Below are positions 1-6,101 of a stretch of 11,307 nucleotides of DNA, piece by piece. The stretch's first letter is position 1. Every line of letters starts with the position of its first letter. The stretch is from assembly GCA_021789355.1 (NCBI GenBank), contig JAJYJR010000127.1, positions 1-11,307 on the forward strand. Reading direction: 5' to 3'. A program made the position numbers and the translations under genes. Origin of the DNA: Chloroflexota bacterium. Its GTDB lineage: Bacteria > Chloroflexota > Limnocylindria > Limnocylindrales > CSP1-4. The notes under the pieces were generated by a model. It saw only the letters and a program-made list of their open reading frames with translations. It had not been told where the DNA came from and ran no database searches.

Positions 1-1270
1 CGACGATCTCGTAGGACCCGTCCGGGACGGTCAGCGCATACGCGCCGGATGTAGCGGTCAGGATCCCCGCGCTGTATCCGGAGCTGCACCCGTCCACAAC
101 GGTCGTATCGACGGCATTCACGCGCCAGCCGGAATCGGCGCCGGACGAGCCGGTCACCATGCCGCTGATGGTGTGCATCGGCGGGAGCTGCAGTTGGAGG
201 CCAGCGATCGAGCCGCCCACCACCGAGAGGGACGGGGTGGTGCAGTTCCATCCGCCGAGGCTGCCCGGCTGACCGGGCGTGTAGGCGAAGGTGGGCCCCG
301 TCTGGGCAGCCGGGCTCGTGGCCAGCGCGTGCGCCACGATCTGGTAGGCACCGTCGATCACCGGCACCGAGAACCGTCCTTGGCCGTCGGTAAGGACCGA
401 CGGCGACTGGCTGAAATGGTCCGGGAAGCTGACCACCGCCCCAACGCTCTCGTTCGTCAGGAGGGCCCCGGAGGCGTCGGTCATGGTGCCCGCGATCGTG
501 TAGAAAACCGGCAGCCGGACGTCGATGCCGCTCACCGCCGAGGCGCCCACGGTGATCGGCGTGCCCTGTGGGAGATCGCCGGTCGGGCCGCTCGTCGTGT
601 AGGCGAGGGCAAGCTGGTTCGCGCCCGCTGTTGCGATCACCTGGTAGGTACCGGGGGCCGACAGGGACAGCGCATAGTTGCCCTGCGCGTCTGTCGCGGT
701 CCGAGCCGACGGTCCCGCCCAGCCATCGGCCTGCGCGGTGACGAGCTCTCCGGTCACCGGGTTCCCGGACGCGTCCTCCACCGTGCCGCAGATCATGCTG
801 CCGGTGCATGTCGGCGCGAGCACGGTGAGGTCGTTGCTGACGCCCGTCTGGGTCGTTGTGCTGAGCGTGATGGTGTGGGTGATCGAGGTGTCGGTCCCGG
901 CCGGGATGGTGACCGTGGTGTCCACGCTGCCAGTGGCGCTGGAGGTGGTGGTGCCGAGCACCGTCGGCGTCGAGTGGAGGGTGATGGTCACCGGGCTGTC
1001 GGGCGTGTAGCCCGTGCCGGTGACGGTCACCTGCTGGCCCACGAGCTGGATGGCCGGGGTGACCAGCGCGGTCGGCGCGGCGGCGGGGCTCCCGGTCGGC
1101 GCGGAGTTGGTGCCGACGGCGGCCGTGAGTTGCTGAGTGATCCCGCTGAACACGCCGCCGACCCCGCCGTTCACCGCGGTCAGGGCGACGATGAGGATGG
1201 CGGCGATCAGCCCGAGTGCGAGCCCGTACTCGGTGGTGGACTGTCCGTGGCGCTGGCGGTGAATGTCCAT
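1..1270 (-). CDS. Flp-type prepilin leader fused to carboxypeptidase-regulatory-like repeats (partial, C-terminus outside window)
   Basis: The frame is open from the ATG at 1270 to the window edge, at least 423 codons without a stop. The N-terminus is basic, then GQSTTEYGLALGLIAA and a hydrophobic stretch. That is the pattern of Flp/class III prepilins, in which a prepilin peptidase cuts before the residue preceding the xxTEY motif. Typical Flp pilins are only 50-80 residues. Here the leader is followed by a Ser/Thr/Pro/Ala-rich linker, an Ig-like beta segment (residues ~70-130), and at least three repeats with motifs such as GTVEDASGNPVTGE, GTMTDASGALLTNE and GMVTGSSGA, each followed by a G-x-Y/F strand pattern. 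These resemble carboxypeptidase-regulatory-like (PF13620-type) domains. The likely role is an exported surface fibre or adhesin processed by a Tad-type peptidase. GGGAG lies 8 nt before the ATG. It is transcribed in the same direction as the TasA-like gene upstream, 318 bp away. The fold is confident; adhesion is inference. Confidence 0.8.
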   Translation of the reverse strand, partial: MDIHRQRHGQSTTEYGLALGLIAAILIVALTAVNGGVGGVFSGITQQLTAAVGTNSAPTGSPAAAPTALVTPAIQLVGQQVTVTGTGYTPDSPVTITLHSTPTVLGTTTSSATGSVDTTVTIPAGTDTSITHTITLSTTTQTGVSNDLTVLAPTCTGSMICGTVEDASGNPVTGELVTAQADGWAGPSARTATDAQGNYALSLSAPGTYQVIATAGANQLALAYTTSGPTGDLPQGTPITVGASAVSGIDVRLPVFYTIAGTMTDASGALLTNESVGAVVSFPDHFSQSPSVLTDGQGRFSVPVIDGAYQIVAHALATSPAAQTGPTFAYTPGQPGSLGGWNCTTPSLSVVGGSIAGLQLQLPPMHTISGMVTGSSGADSGWRVNAVDTTVVDGCSSGYSAGILTATSGAYALTVPDGSYEIV

Positions 1271-1588
1271 GGTGTGCGCTCCCGTGGCCCGGTGCACCCT
1301 GGGCAACCGGATCGCCGGGAGGCTCGGCGGGCATCCGCCGATGTCAAGGTTTCGCGCGCCCAGGTCTCGCCCTGATCGGGCTCAACCCGGTCGTGGCGCC
1401 CGCGGGGCGCCCGCGACGCCGCCCTGCATCCTCCCTACCGGGTGCCGTACCCTCACCCACGCGCCTTCGGCCCCTTCCGAACCGAGGCGACAGGCTCGCG
1501 GGCCGCGGTGGGTGGGGACGCCGCGGCCCGGCGATACCACCCCGATGGTGGTGCCCCTCCACCCGGGCGGCGCGGCTCCCGACGGTGC
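1271..1588. other. Intergenic region between two minus-strand surface genes, with strong inverted repeats
   Basis: No convincing gene was found here. Open frames on the plus strand are products of the GC-rich antisense and show no protein-like features. It holds three inverted repeats: 1395-1411 (7-bp stem GGCGCCC/GGGCGCC, 3-nt loop), 1499-1530 (10-bp stem) and 1536-1552 (6-bp stem). The part nearest 1279-1283 is the Shine-Dalgarno site of the prepilin-like gene. Confidence 0.6.
1499..1552 (-). terminator. Tandem GC-rich hairpins downstream of the TasA-like gene
   Basis: A perfect 10-bp inverted repeat (CGGGCCGCGG at 1499-1508, CCGCGGCCCG at 1521-1530, 12-nt loop) is followed by a second one (ACCACC at 1536-1541, GGTGGT at 1547-1552, 5-nt loop). 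They begin 37 nt beyond the stop codon at 1589 in the direction of transcription. There is no U-tract, so factor-independent termination is not assured. They could equally attenuate read-through into the prepilin-like gene. Confidence 0.4.
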
Positions 1589-2254
1589 TCAGGGATCGGC
1601 CGGCGCGCCCAAGGGTGTCCAGGCCAGGACGAGCTGCTGGCCGTTCAGGGTCGCCGGCAGCGCGCCCACCGACCCGCGGACGGTGAGGGTGACCTGTCCG
1701 CCCGGCGCGAGCACGGCCTCCGACCCGGCGGCGACGCCAATGGGCGGATGGGCGCAGGCCGAGCCGGCGAGCGGGTCAGCGGCGGTGGGGAGCGGCCCCG
1801 CGTAGAGGACGTGGCCGGCCGCGTCGCTGAGGGTGAGTCGCAGGTAGGGTGCGAAGGCGGGGTTGTCCGCGCTCACGCTCAGCCACCAACAGGCTGGCAG
1901 GGTGCCCGAGTTGGCCACGACGAGCGCCTGCGGTCCCAGGGATTGACCAGCGTGCACCACGTTGTCGGGCGACGCCAGTGGCCCCGTCGCGGTCACGCTC
2001 AGCGCGAGGCGCGGCGGCGGCACGCTGCAGCGGCCGATGGCCCAGACCAGCGCCGCCAGCACGGCGAGCGCGAGCAGCACCCGGCGTCCGCGGTGGGGGC
2101 TGCGCCGCTGCGCGTCGTAAGCAGCCCAGCCACTCTGGGCGGGTCCGGCGGCGAGCCGCGCACCATCGGCCGCTCGGTCCGATGCCGCCGGCTCGCCGGG
2201 CCACTCGAACCGGGGGGCCGTGCTCGCGTCCCGCCGCGGCGCGTCCTGCTCCAT
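1589..2254 (-). CDS. Single-TM protein with TasA/CalY-like extracellular beta domain
   Basis: The product is 221 residues from the ATG at 2254. Residues 1-60 are polar and cytoplasmic-looking (MEQDAPRR, WPGEPAASD). They are followed by RRGRR and a hydrophobic segment LLALAVLAALVWAIG (about 61-75), then a secreted beta-rich domain. Its pattern is: an AGQ strand before VVANSGTLPACWW, then LRLTLSD, LYAGPLP, a LAPGGQVTLTV strand, and a terminal NGQQLVLAWTPLG. This order matches the TasA/camelysin (CalY) beta-sandwich family (biofilm matrix or SipW-dependent surface proteins): 'N-SGTLPA', 'LYxGPL', 'LAPGxxxTLT', 'NxxQxxxxxFxW'. The long cytoplasmic N-terminus is unusual for that family. Longer in-frame extension to 2779 is rejected because it runs antisense through the XRE gene. 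GGGAG lies about 9 nt before the ATG but inside a hairpin (see 2265-2292). Family assignment is by motif order only. Confidence 0.6.
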   Translation of the reverse strand: MEQDAPRRDASTAPRFEWPGEPAASDRAADGARLAAGPAQSGWAAYDAQRRSPHRGRRVLLALAVLAALVWAIGRCSVPPPRLALSVTATGPLASPDNVVHAGQSLGPQALVVANSGTLPACWWLSVSADNPAFAPYLRLTLSDAAGHVLYAGPLPTAADPLAGSACAHPPIGVAAGSEAVLAPGGQVTLTVRGSVGALPATLNGQQLVLAWTPLGAPADP

Positions 2255-2264
2255 CGTCCTGGGC

Positions 2265-2292
2265 TCCCTGCGTGCTCCCGTGCACGCAGGGA
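2265..2292 (-). promoter_or_regulatory. Hairpin covering the ribosome-binding site of the TasA-like gene
   Basis: An 11-bp perfect stem (TCCCTGCGTGC at 2265-2275 against GCACGCAGGGA at 2282-2292 on the plus strand) with a 6-nt loop. In the minus-strand transcript its 3' arm contains the AGGGA part of the Shine-Dalgarno site, and the ATG at 2254 lies 10 nt beyond the stem. When folded it should mask the ribosome-binding site, so it could act as a translational switch. No ligand or trigger is visible. Confidence 0.5.
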
Positions 2293-2345
2293 AGCTGGTC
2301 GGGCAGCGGCTGCTGTCAAGGAACCGTGGAAGCCCGAGTCCGCCG

Positions 2346-2425
2346 ACGCCCCGGGTCGAGTCGCGGCTCGGGGCGTGGTCGGTCTGGATGCAGATCGCCT
2401 CGCGCTTCGCCAGCCGCGAGGCGAT
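2346..2425 (-). promoter_or_regulatory. Two further stable hairpins in the leader region of the TasA-like gene
   Basis: The first spans 2346-2376: ACGCCCCG pairs with CGGGGCGT, and the stem extends inward by five more pairs (two of them G-U) to a 5-nt loop. The second spans 2394-2425: ATCGCCTCGCG pairs with CGCGAGGCGAT, an 11-bp perfect stem with a 10-nt loop. With the RBS hairpin this makes three strong stems within 160 bases. If transcription of the TasA-like gene starts near 2430-2530, all three lie in its 5' leader. Confidence 0.4.
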
Positions 2426-2580
2426 GGTGTGGTCGGGGCGAGAGGAGTAGGGCCGGGCCTTTACGAGTGGTCGTCCGGATCGCGGCGTCGCCGCGGTGGC
2501 GGCGTGTCGCAGCCGCCGACTGAGCGGTACCATGTCTGTAGAGTTGACAAGCGAGCGTGAATGGAAAACGTGAGGCGCCG

Positions 2581-2940
2581 ATGACCACCGCTCAGCTTTC
2601 GTCGACAAGTGTGGGAACTGCCAGCCGACTGGCCGCTCGCATCCGAGAAGCCCGCGAACGAGCACGCCTGCCCCTTGAGGAGGTGGCTGCTCTCGGCGGA
2701 ATGAGTGCTGCAGAGCTGCGGGCTGCCGAGGAGGACGGCCGCATCTCGACCTATCGCCTGGAGCGCATTGCGGAGGCAACGCGCCAGAGCATCGAGTTCT
2801 TCCTCGCGGCTGCCGACGAGGAGCCGGTCAGCGCTCTTCTGCGCGCCGAGGATGGCGCCGGCACGAGGACTCGTGCAGCGATCGACTGGTTTGAGCAGTT
2901 CATCCAACGCTACGAGTTCGTGGCCTCTCTAGGCGAATGA
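2581..2940 (+). CDS. XRE-family HTH transcriptional regulator, first gene of the XRE-ImmA-PIN operon
   Basis: The product is 119 residues. A helix-turn-helix of the XRE/Cro-CI type occupies about 16-76: ASRLAARIREARERARLPLEEVAALGGMSAAELRAAEEDGR, with the recognition-helix region MSAAELRAAE and the closing LERIAEATRQSIEFFL. The C-terminal ~40 residues are short and acidic/helical. The start at 2581 is chosen because GAGG (2572-2575) lies 5 nt upstream; an in-frame ATG at 2557 lacks a good site. The stop overlaps the next start as ATGA, so the protease gene is translationally coupled. XRE proteins next to ImmA/IrrE proteases are typically repressors inactivated by cleavage, and may hold their own operon silent. 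The DNA target and inducer are not known. Confidence 0.88.
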   Translation: MTTAQLSSTSVGTASRLAARIREARERARLPLEEVAALGGMSAAELRAAEEDGRISTYRLERIAEATRQSIEFFLAAADEEPVSALLRAEDGAGTRTRAAIDWFEQFIQRYEFVASLGE

Positions 2941-3680
2941 GCGGCGCCGTCGATCACGACGCCATCGCCCGCCGCGCTGACGAACTTCGCCTACAGCTGG
3001 GCCTCGGGAACGGGCCTGTTGTCGACATCGCGGCAACGCTCCGCTCCGCCGGCGTAAAGCTTGTCCAACGGCGCCTCGGTCTGGGCGGACCGGATGGCAT
3101 GTACGTTCGCCGCGGCGGCATCGGCTTCGTCCTCCTCAACAGCGACATGTACCTGCCGCGCCAACGGTTCACGGCAGCCCACGAGCTCGGCCATCACGTC
3201 CTCGGTCACCAGGCGGCCGTCGACGAGAACGTACTCGACGTGAAGGGGCGTGCCCAAGAGGAGGAGGCGAACACCTTTGCTGCCAGCTTCCTCGTTCCGC
3301 GGGGCGCTCTCCATGAACGGCTGCGCAAGGCCGGAGCCATCACCCCTGACTGGGTCTTCGATGTCGCCGTCGAATACGGCGTCAGCTACAACACCCTCGT
3401 CTACCGGCTGCACAACTGCAGGCTCCTGCCACGGGGCGCTGAACAGCGCGACGAGCTGAAGGCTGCGTCGCGCTCGGTTGTCGCTGAGGCGCTGGACATG
3501 CCACAGTCGCCCAAGGAGACGGTGTTTCCGCCGGAATTCGTCCGGGATGCAATCGCCGCTCACGTGGCCGGGGAAATCACGTTCGAGCGGCTCGCCGAGT
3601 TGCTCGAGATTCCGGAAGCACGGCTGCAGCGTCGCCTGAAGGGGGCCGTGCAGGCGGACTATGACGCTGGGGCGACTTAG
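2937..3680 (+). CDS. ImmA/IrrE-family metallopeptidase
   Basis: The product is 247 residues. The gluzincin-like motif is clear: FTAAHELGHHVLGH with zinc ligands H82 and H86 and catalytic E83, followed by EEEANTFAASFLVP (E108-E110 would supply the third ligand). This is the ImmA/IrrE (COG2856) signature. The N-terminal half has the usual ADELRLQLGL...VDIAATLRSAGV region, and residues ~195-240 form a helical tail (FPPEFVRDAIAAHVAGEITFERLAELLEIP) resembling a small HTH or dimerisation segment. The family cleaves partner XRE repressors, as in ImmA/ImmR and IrrE/DdrO. The 4-bp overlap with the upstream XRE gene makes that regulator the expected substrate. The 3' end overlaps the PIN gene by 20 bp if the latter starts at 3661. 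Confidence 0.92.
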   Translation: MSGAVDHDAIARRADELRLQLGLGNGPVVDIAATLRSAGVKLVQRRLGLGGPDGMYVRRGGIGFVLLNSDMYLPRQRFTAAHELGHHVLGHQAAVDENVLDVKGRAQEEEANTFAASFLVPRGALHERLRKAGAITPDWVFDVAVEYGVSYNTLVYRLHNCRLLPRGAEQRDELKAASRSVVAEALDMPQSPKETVFPPEFVRDAIAAHVAGEITFERLAELLEIPEARLQRRLKGAVQADYDAGAT

Positions 3681-4281
3681 CGGCGACATCCACGACCCAC
3701 GCGAGGGTGTGTGGATGTTCGATAGCAGCTCGCTGATCAACCTCCGGATGGCAGGCCTTCTCGACACGGTCATGCGCGAGTTCCGCGGGCGCACCCACCT
3801 CGTTCAGGAAGTGCTGGTTGAGCTGGATAAAGGCCCCACGGGACCGATTGTCCGCAGCTCGTCCTGGTTCGGGGAGGTCGTGCTAGACGCGACTACGCAC
3901 TTGCGTGAGGTTGCTCGGCTACGACAGCGCTGGGGATCGGCGCCCGGTCGCGACAAAGGAGAAGCTGCCTCGATCGTGGTCGCCAAGAAACGGGGCTGGC
4001 GGCTTGTCTGCGAGGACAGCGTCGGCTATGCGGCGGCACGCACCGCGGAGCAGGTGTGTGTGATGCGCACCGTCGACCTCATGGTCGCCATGGTCCGCTG
4101 CGGGTGGGGAGGCGCGGATGAGGTATGGGCCGGCTACGAGGCTCTGCGAGACGCCCGGCAGAAGCTCGGCGTCGTGCCGTGGGAGGACAGGAAGGTCAGG
4201 CAGCCGCGCGTGAAGTTCGATCAGCTCTGCTCGCCACGCCTGGGGTTCGATGAATGCCTGTACTCCCGGGCTTCGAGCTAA
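3661..4281 (+). CDS. PIN-domain protein, probable ribonuclease (toxin-like)
   Basis: 206 residues from the ATG at 3661; an alternative ATG at 3715 (188 residues), preceded by GAGGG at 3703-3707, would put the first catalytic Asp near the N-terminus as is usual, and I cannot decide between them. PIN signature: FDSSSLINL (D21), VLVELDKG (E50/E54), GRDKGEAASIVVAKK (D98, E101) and LVCEDSVG (D119). These give the acidic residues expected to hold Mg2+/Mn2+ in PIN nucleases. A C-terminal extension (~150-206) with EVWAGYEALRDARQKLGVVPW is not explained by the fold. Overlap with the ImmA gene and shared orientation indicate one operon. By context this is the effector, with XRE and ImmA as control. A DUF4411-type PIN relative is possible. 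The RNA target is unknown. Confidence 0.8.
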   Translation: MTLGRLSGDIHDPREGVWMFDSSSLINLRMAGLLDTVMREFRGRTHLVQEVLVELDKGPTGPIVRSSSWFGEVVLDATTHLREVARLRQRWGSAPGRDKGEAASIVVAKKRGWRLVCEDSVGYAAARTAEQVCVMRTVDLMVAMVRCGWGGADEVWAGYEALRDARQKLGVVPWEDRKVRQPRVKFDQLCSPRLGFDECLYSRASS

Positions 4282-4303
4282 GGAAGAGGCGCCCGCCGGT
4301 ATC

Positions 4304-4335
4304 GTGCGGAGCGGTCGGCCGACCGACGGTCGCAC
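4304..4335. terminator. Palindromic hairpin between convergent genes
   Basis: A perfect 14-bp palindrome CGGTCGGCCGACCG (4312-4325) lies inside an outer pair GTGCG (4304-4308)/CGCAC (4331-4335). It sits 23 nt after the PIN gene stop and before the end of the convergent gene at 4383, so it could terminate either transcript. No T-tract. Confidence 0.4.
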
Positions 4336-4361
4336 CGTCCTGAGTCAGGCCGGCGGCAAGT

Positions 4362-4378
4362 CAACTATCAGAGAGTTG
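4362..4378 (-). terminator. Small hairpin just after the 4383 stop
   Basis: CAACT (4362-4366) and AGTTG (4374-4378) form a 5-bp perfect stem with a 7-nt loop, 4 nt beyond the TAG of the minus-strand gene. It is a weak terminator candidate. Confidence 0.25.
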
Positions 4379-4382
4379 GGCG

Positions 4383-5225
4383 CTACGCGACGCCCAGCTC
4401 GTCGAGCTTGAGTGGCAGGGCAGCCATCTCACCGGACGCCTGAGCAACCGCGACGGTGTTGAGCACTAGACGTTCAGCGTGATCAGGGTGGCGAGGATAC
4501 GTCGCGAAGACGACCGACTTGTCCGTAGCCCGCGCGGCTGCGCCCAGGGTGGCGATCTCGTCGAAGACGGCGAAGCGATGTTTGATCTTGTTGTAGGCCT
4601 CGAGGAGGGTCACCGGCGGGACTGGCGAGCCGATCGGGACCAGATCGATGACGATCTTCACGACGTCCGGCTCCCTGTCAACGTCGCTCACTCCGATGTC
4701 CGGCCATGTGAGGGGCGCCGCTGCCTCGCGATAGAAGTCGGCGATCTGACGCAGAGTGCCCGGCAGACTCGCGTAGTCGTGCGCCAGGAAGTCCCCGTCC
4801 TCACCTTCGACTGCGAGCGTGTCCAGCTCTGGTATCGCCAGCAGCTCGGGGAGCGAGCGGCCCTGCCTAACCTCGTCGAAGAAGTCTCCTGCGGCGCCTC
4901 CCATCGAGTTCAGGTATCGGGCAAATAGGCCGCCCCGGTCGCGAAAGCGGATCGCATGCCCAAGCGATGCACAGTCCTCAACGGCGGCCGCGAGCTGCGC
5001 GAGGAGCCGGGCGACGACGTAGGTCTGGACGAGGGCCCCCGTTCTGGCGCGCTCCGCGACGGCCGCTGCCTGACTTCGTTCGACGACGTTCATGAGGCTC
5101 TCCACGATGACGCCGACTTCGTCCGCATCGACCGCGGAACGATGGAGAGCGAGCGCGATCGCGGGGTGCGTCAGGCACGTCTTGCTGGTGAATTCCCTCA
5201 GGAAGATCCGATCTTCGTCGTGCAC
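4383..5225 (-). CDS. Uncharacterised protein, mostly helical, HEPN-like C-terminal motif
   Basis: 280 residues from a GTG at 5225. That start is chosen because a strong GGAGG (5237-5233 in reading direction) lies 7 nt upstream; the longer frame to 5411 has a low-complexity, unstructured extension that overlaps the divergent gene. I do not recognise the family. Visible features: a helical first half (VGVIVESLMNVVERSQ, TYVVARLLAQLAAAVEDCA), a middle FARYLNSMGGAAGDFFDEVRQG, a hydrophobic strand VVKIVIDLVPIG, then TLLEAYNKIKHRFAVFDE (about 206-223). The 'YNKIKH' string resembles the N-x-x-KH motif of several HEPN/plasmid-defence protein families, which is suggestive only. No signal peptide or TM segment. 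It is divergent from the gene at 5383 with 157 bp between them, and convergent with the PIN operon. Confidence 0.65.
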   Translation of the reverse strand: MHDEDRIFLREFTSKTCLTHPAIALALHRSAVDADEVGVIVESLMNVVERSQAAAVAERARTGALVQTYVVARLLAQLAAAVEDCASLGHAIRFRDRGGLFARYLNSMGGAAGDFFDEVRQGRSLPELLAIPELDTLAVEGEDGDFLAHDYASLPGTLRQIADFYREAAAPLTWPDIGVSDVDREPDVVKIVIDLVPIGSPVPPVTLLEAYNKIKHRFAVFDEIATLGAAARATDKSVVFATYPRHPDHAERLVLNTVAVAQASGEMAALPLKLDELGVA

Positions 5226-5382
5226 AGCCGATCCTCCGAACTCGCCAAGAGGGGGCTCGCGATGACCAGTCCGCTCGTGCCCAGCGACGGACGCACGTAG
5301 CCTGCACCGAAACGAGGCCCGTTCGGGCAACGTAGGCGACGAGGGCGGGCAGAGCGGGCCGACGCGTGGAGGGATGCCCCGT
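5226..5382. promoter_or_regulatory. Divergent promoter region of two unrecognised genes
   Basis: 157 bp between divergent starts. Visible elements: GCCCG(5317-5321)/CGGGC(5324-5328) dyad with a TT loop, two direct copies of ACGTAG (5295-5300 and 5330-5335, 35 bp apart), and Shine-Dalgarno sites at both edges (GGAGG at 5233-5237 on the minus strand, GGAGGG at 5368-5373 on the plus strand). No clear -35/-10 pair was seen. Confidence 0.35.
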
Positions 5383-5961
5383 ATGGACGTTGATCGGTTC
5401 TTCGTCGACACGCTCGACGACCTTCAGAGCCGTGCCACCTGGGATGCTTCGGAGTACGCACTCCTCCGCGCCTCAGCGCTGCTGCGGGAGCTTCTCGTAG
5501 ATCCGAAGCCGCTGGTAGAACAGGCGAACCGTGAGCACCGACTCCGCCTGCGGTATCAGGTTCGGACACCGCCGTCCACGCCTGGCCTCCTGTTCTGGCT
5601 CGGGATCGACCCGGAGGAGCCGGCCGACGGCGGTCCCATCAAGTCCCTGACCGTGTCCCAACTCCTTGCGCAGAACTTGGTGTTCTCAGCCTCGATGGCG
5701 TTTAGCGTCCGAGACCTGATCACCTATGGCGCCAACGTCCTCGGCGGCGTTCACCACGGCGACGCATCCTCCGACGTGCATCGGGCCCTCCGGGACGCAC
5801 CGCTCAAGATCGAACACGGCGGCCGGCCACTAGGACTCGTTGCCATGGTTCCGATTGCCCATGTTGTGTTGTCGGGCGTTCGCCCTCTGAGCGATGCGAT
5901 CCGAGCTGGTTTGCCGCCGGCGCGCCCCTTCGACGGCCGAGTCTCCGTCACCTGCGTGTAG
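5383..5961 (+). CDS. Uncharacterised protein with conserved-looking VRDLI-x(7)-GGVHHGDA motif
   Basis: 192 residues. The ATG at 5383 is preferred over the in-frame ATG at 5374 because GGAGGG (5368-5373) is 9 nt from the former and directly abuts the latter. The N-terminal half is helical and acidic/basic mixed (VDTLDDLQSRATWDASEYALLRASALLRELL). A Pro-rich hinge (RTPPSTPG) precedes a short FWLGIDP strand. The most striking segment is residues ~109-128, VRDLITYGANVLGGVHHGDA, which by spacing and His/Gly density looks like the conserved core of a family, but I cannot name its activity. The C-terminus (LGLVAMVPIAHVVLSGVRPLSDAI) is hydrophobic but not a clear TM helix. It may be partnered with the divergent gene at 4383-5225, given shared regulatory DNA. 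Confidence 0.65.
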   Translation: MDVDRFFVDTLDDLQSRATWDASEYALLRASALLRELLVDPKPLVEQANREHRLRLRYQVRTPPSTPGLLFWLGIDPEEPADGGPIKSLTVSQLLAQNLVFSASMAFSVRDLITYGANVLGGVHHGDASSDVHRALRDAPLKIEHGGRPLGLVAMVPIAHVVLSGVRPLSDAIRAGLPPARPFDGRVSVTCV

Positions 5962-5996
5962 GGCCCACAACGCGCCGTTTCGAGCCCCTACGCCAG

Positions 5997-6025
5997 ACGG
6001 GGGTCCTCTTCGGACACACCCCCGT
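5997..6025. terminator. Bidirectional terminator candidate between convergent genes
   Basis: A perfect 8-bp inverted repeat, ACGGGGGT (5997-6004) and ACCCCCGT (6018-6025), with a 13-nt loop lies 36 nt after the stop at 5961 and upstream of the minus-strand stop at 6102. No T-run. The remainder of 5962-6101 shows nothing else. Confidence 0.45.
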
Positions 6026-6101
6026 GGGCTTCCGGACGACGAAGACTCCAGCCAGGTGACTTGGGTCGTGCGTCCGCGTGGTCGTATCCGCGAAACCGGG
6101 G

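Larger units (their letters stand above)
2255..2580. promoter_or_regulatory. Divergent intergenic region between TasA-like gene and XRE operon
   Basis: 326 bp without a supported gene. The left half contains three strong hairpins. The right half contains a 15-nt near-palindrome CGCGGCGTCGCCGCG (2481-2495) and, just before the XRE gene, TTGACA at 2544-2549 inside a weak dyad TGTC (2533-2536)/GACA (2546-2549). The dyad is a possible operator for the XRE repressor. I could not find a convincing -10 box at the right spacing, so the promoter itself is not placed. Confidence 0.4.

Noticed and set aside
173..1375. Long plus-strand open frame (400 codons)
   Set aside because: Composition is Arg/Gly/His-rich with no protein pattern, antisense to the clear prepilin-like gene; it is a GC-rich shadow.
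2220..2450. Small plus-strand frame in the leader region
   Set aside because: No Shine-Dalgarno support, and the sequence is better explained by hairpin structure.
1442..2560. Plus-strand open frame of 372 codons
   Set aside because: Antisense to the TasA-like gene and its leader; low-complexity Arg/Gly/Ala composition and no plausible domain.
2544..2580. TTGACA as a promoter for the XRE operon
   Set aside because: No matching -10 box at 16-18 bp and only short distance to the start codon; kept as a weak operator hint only.
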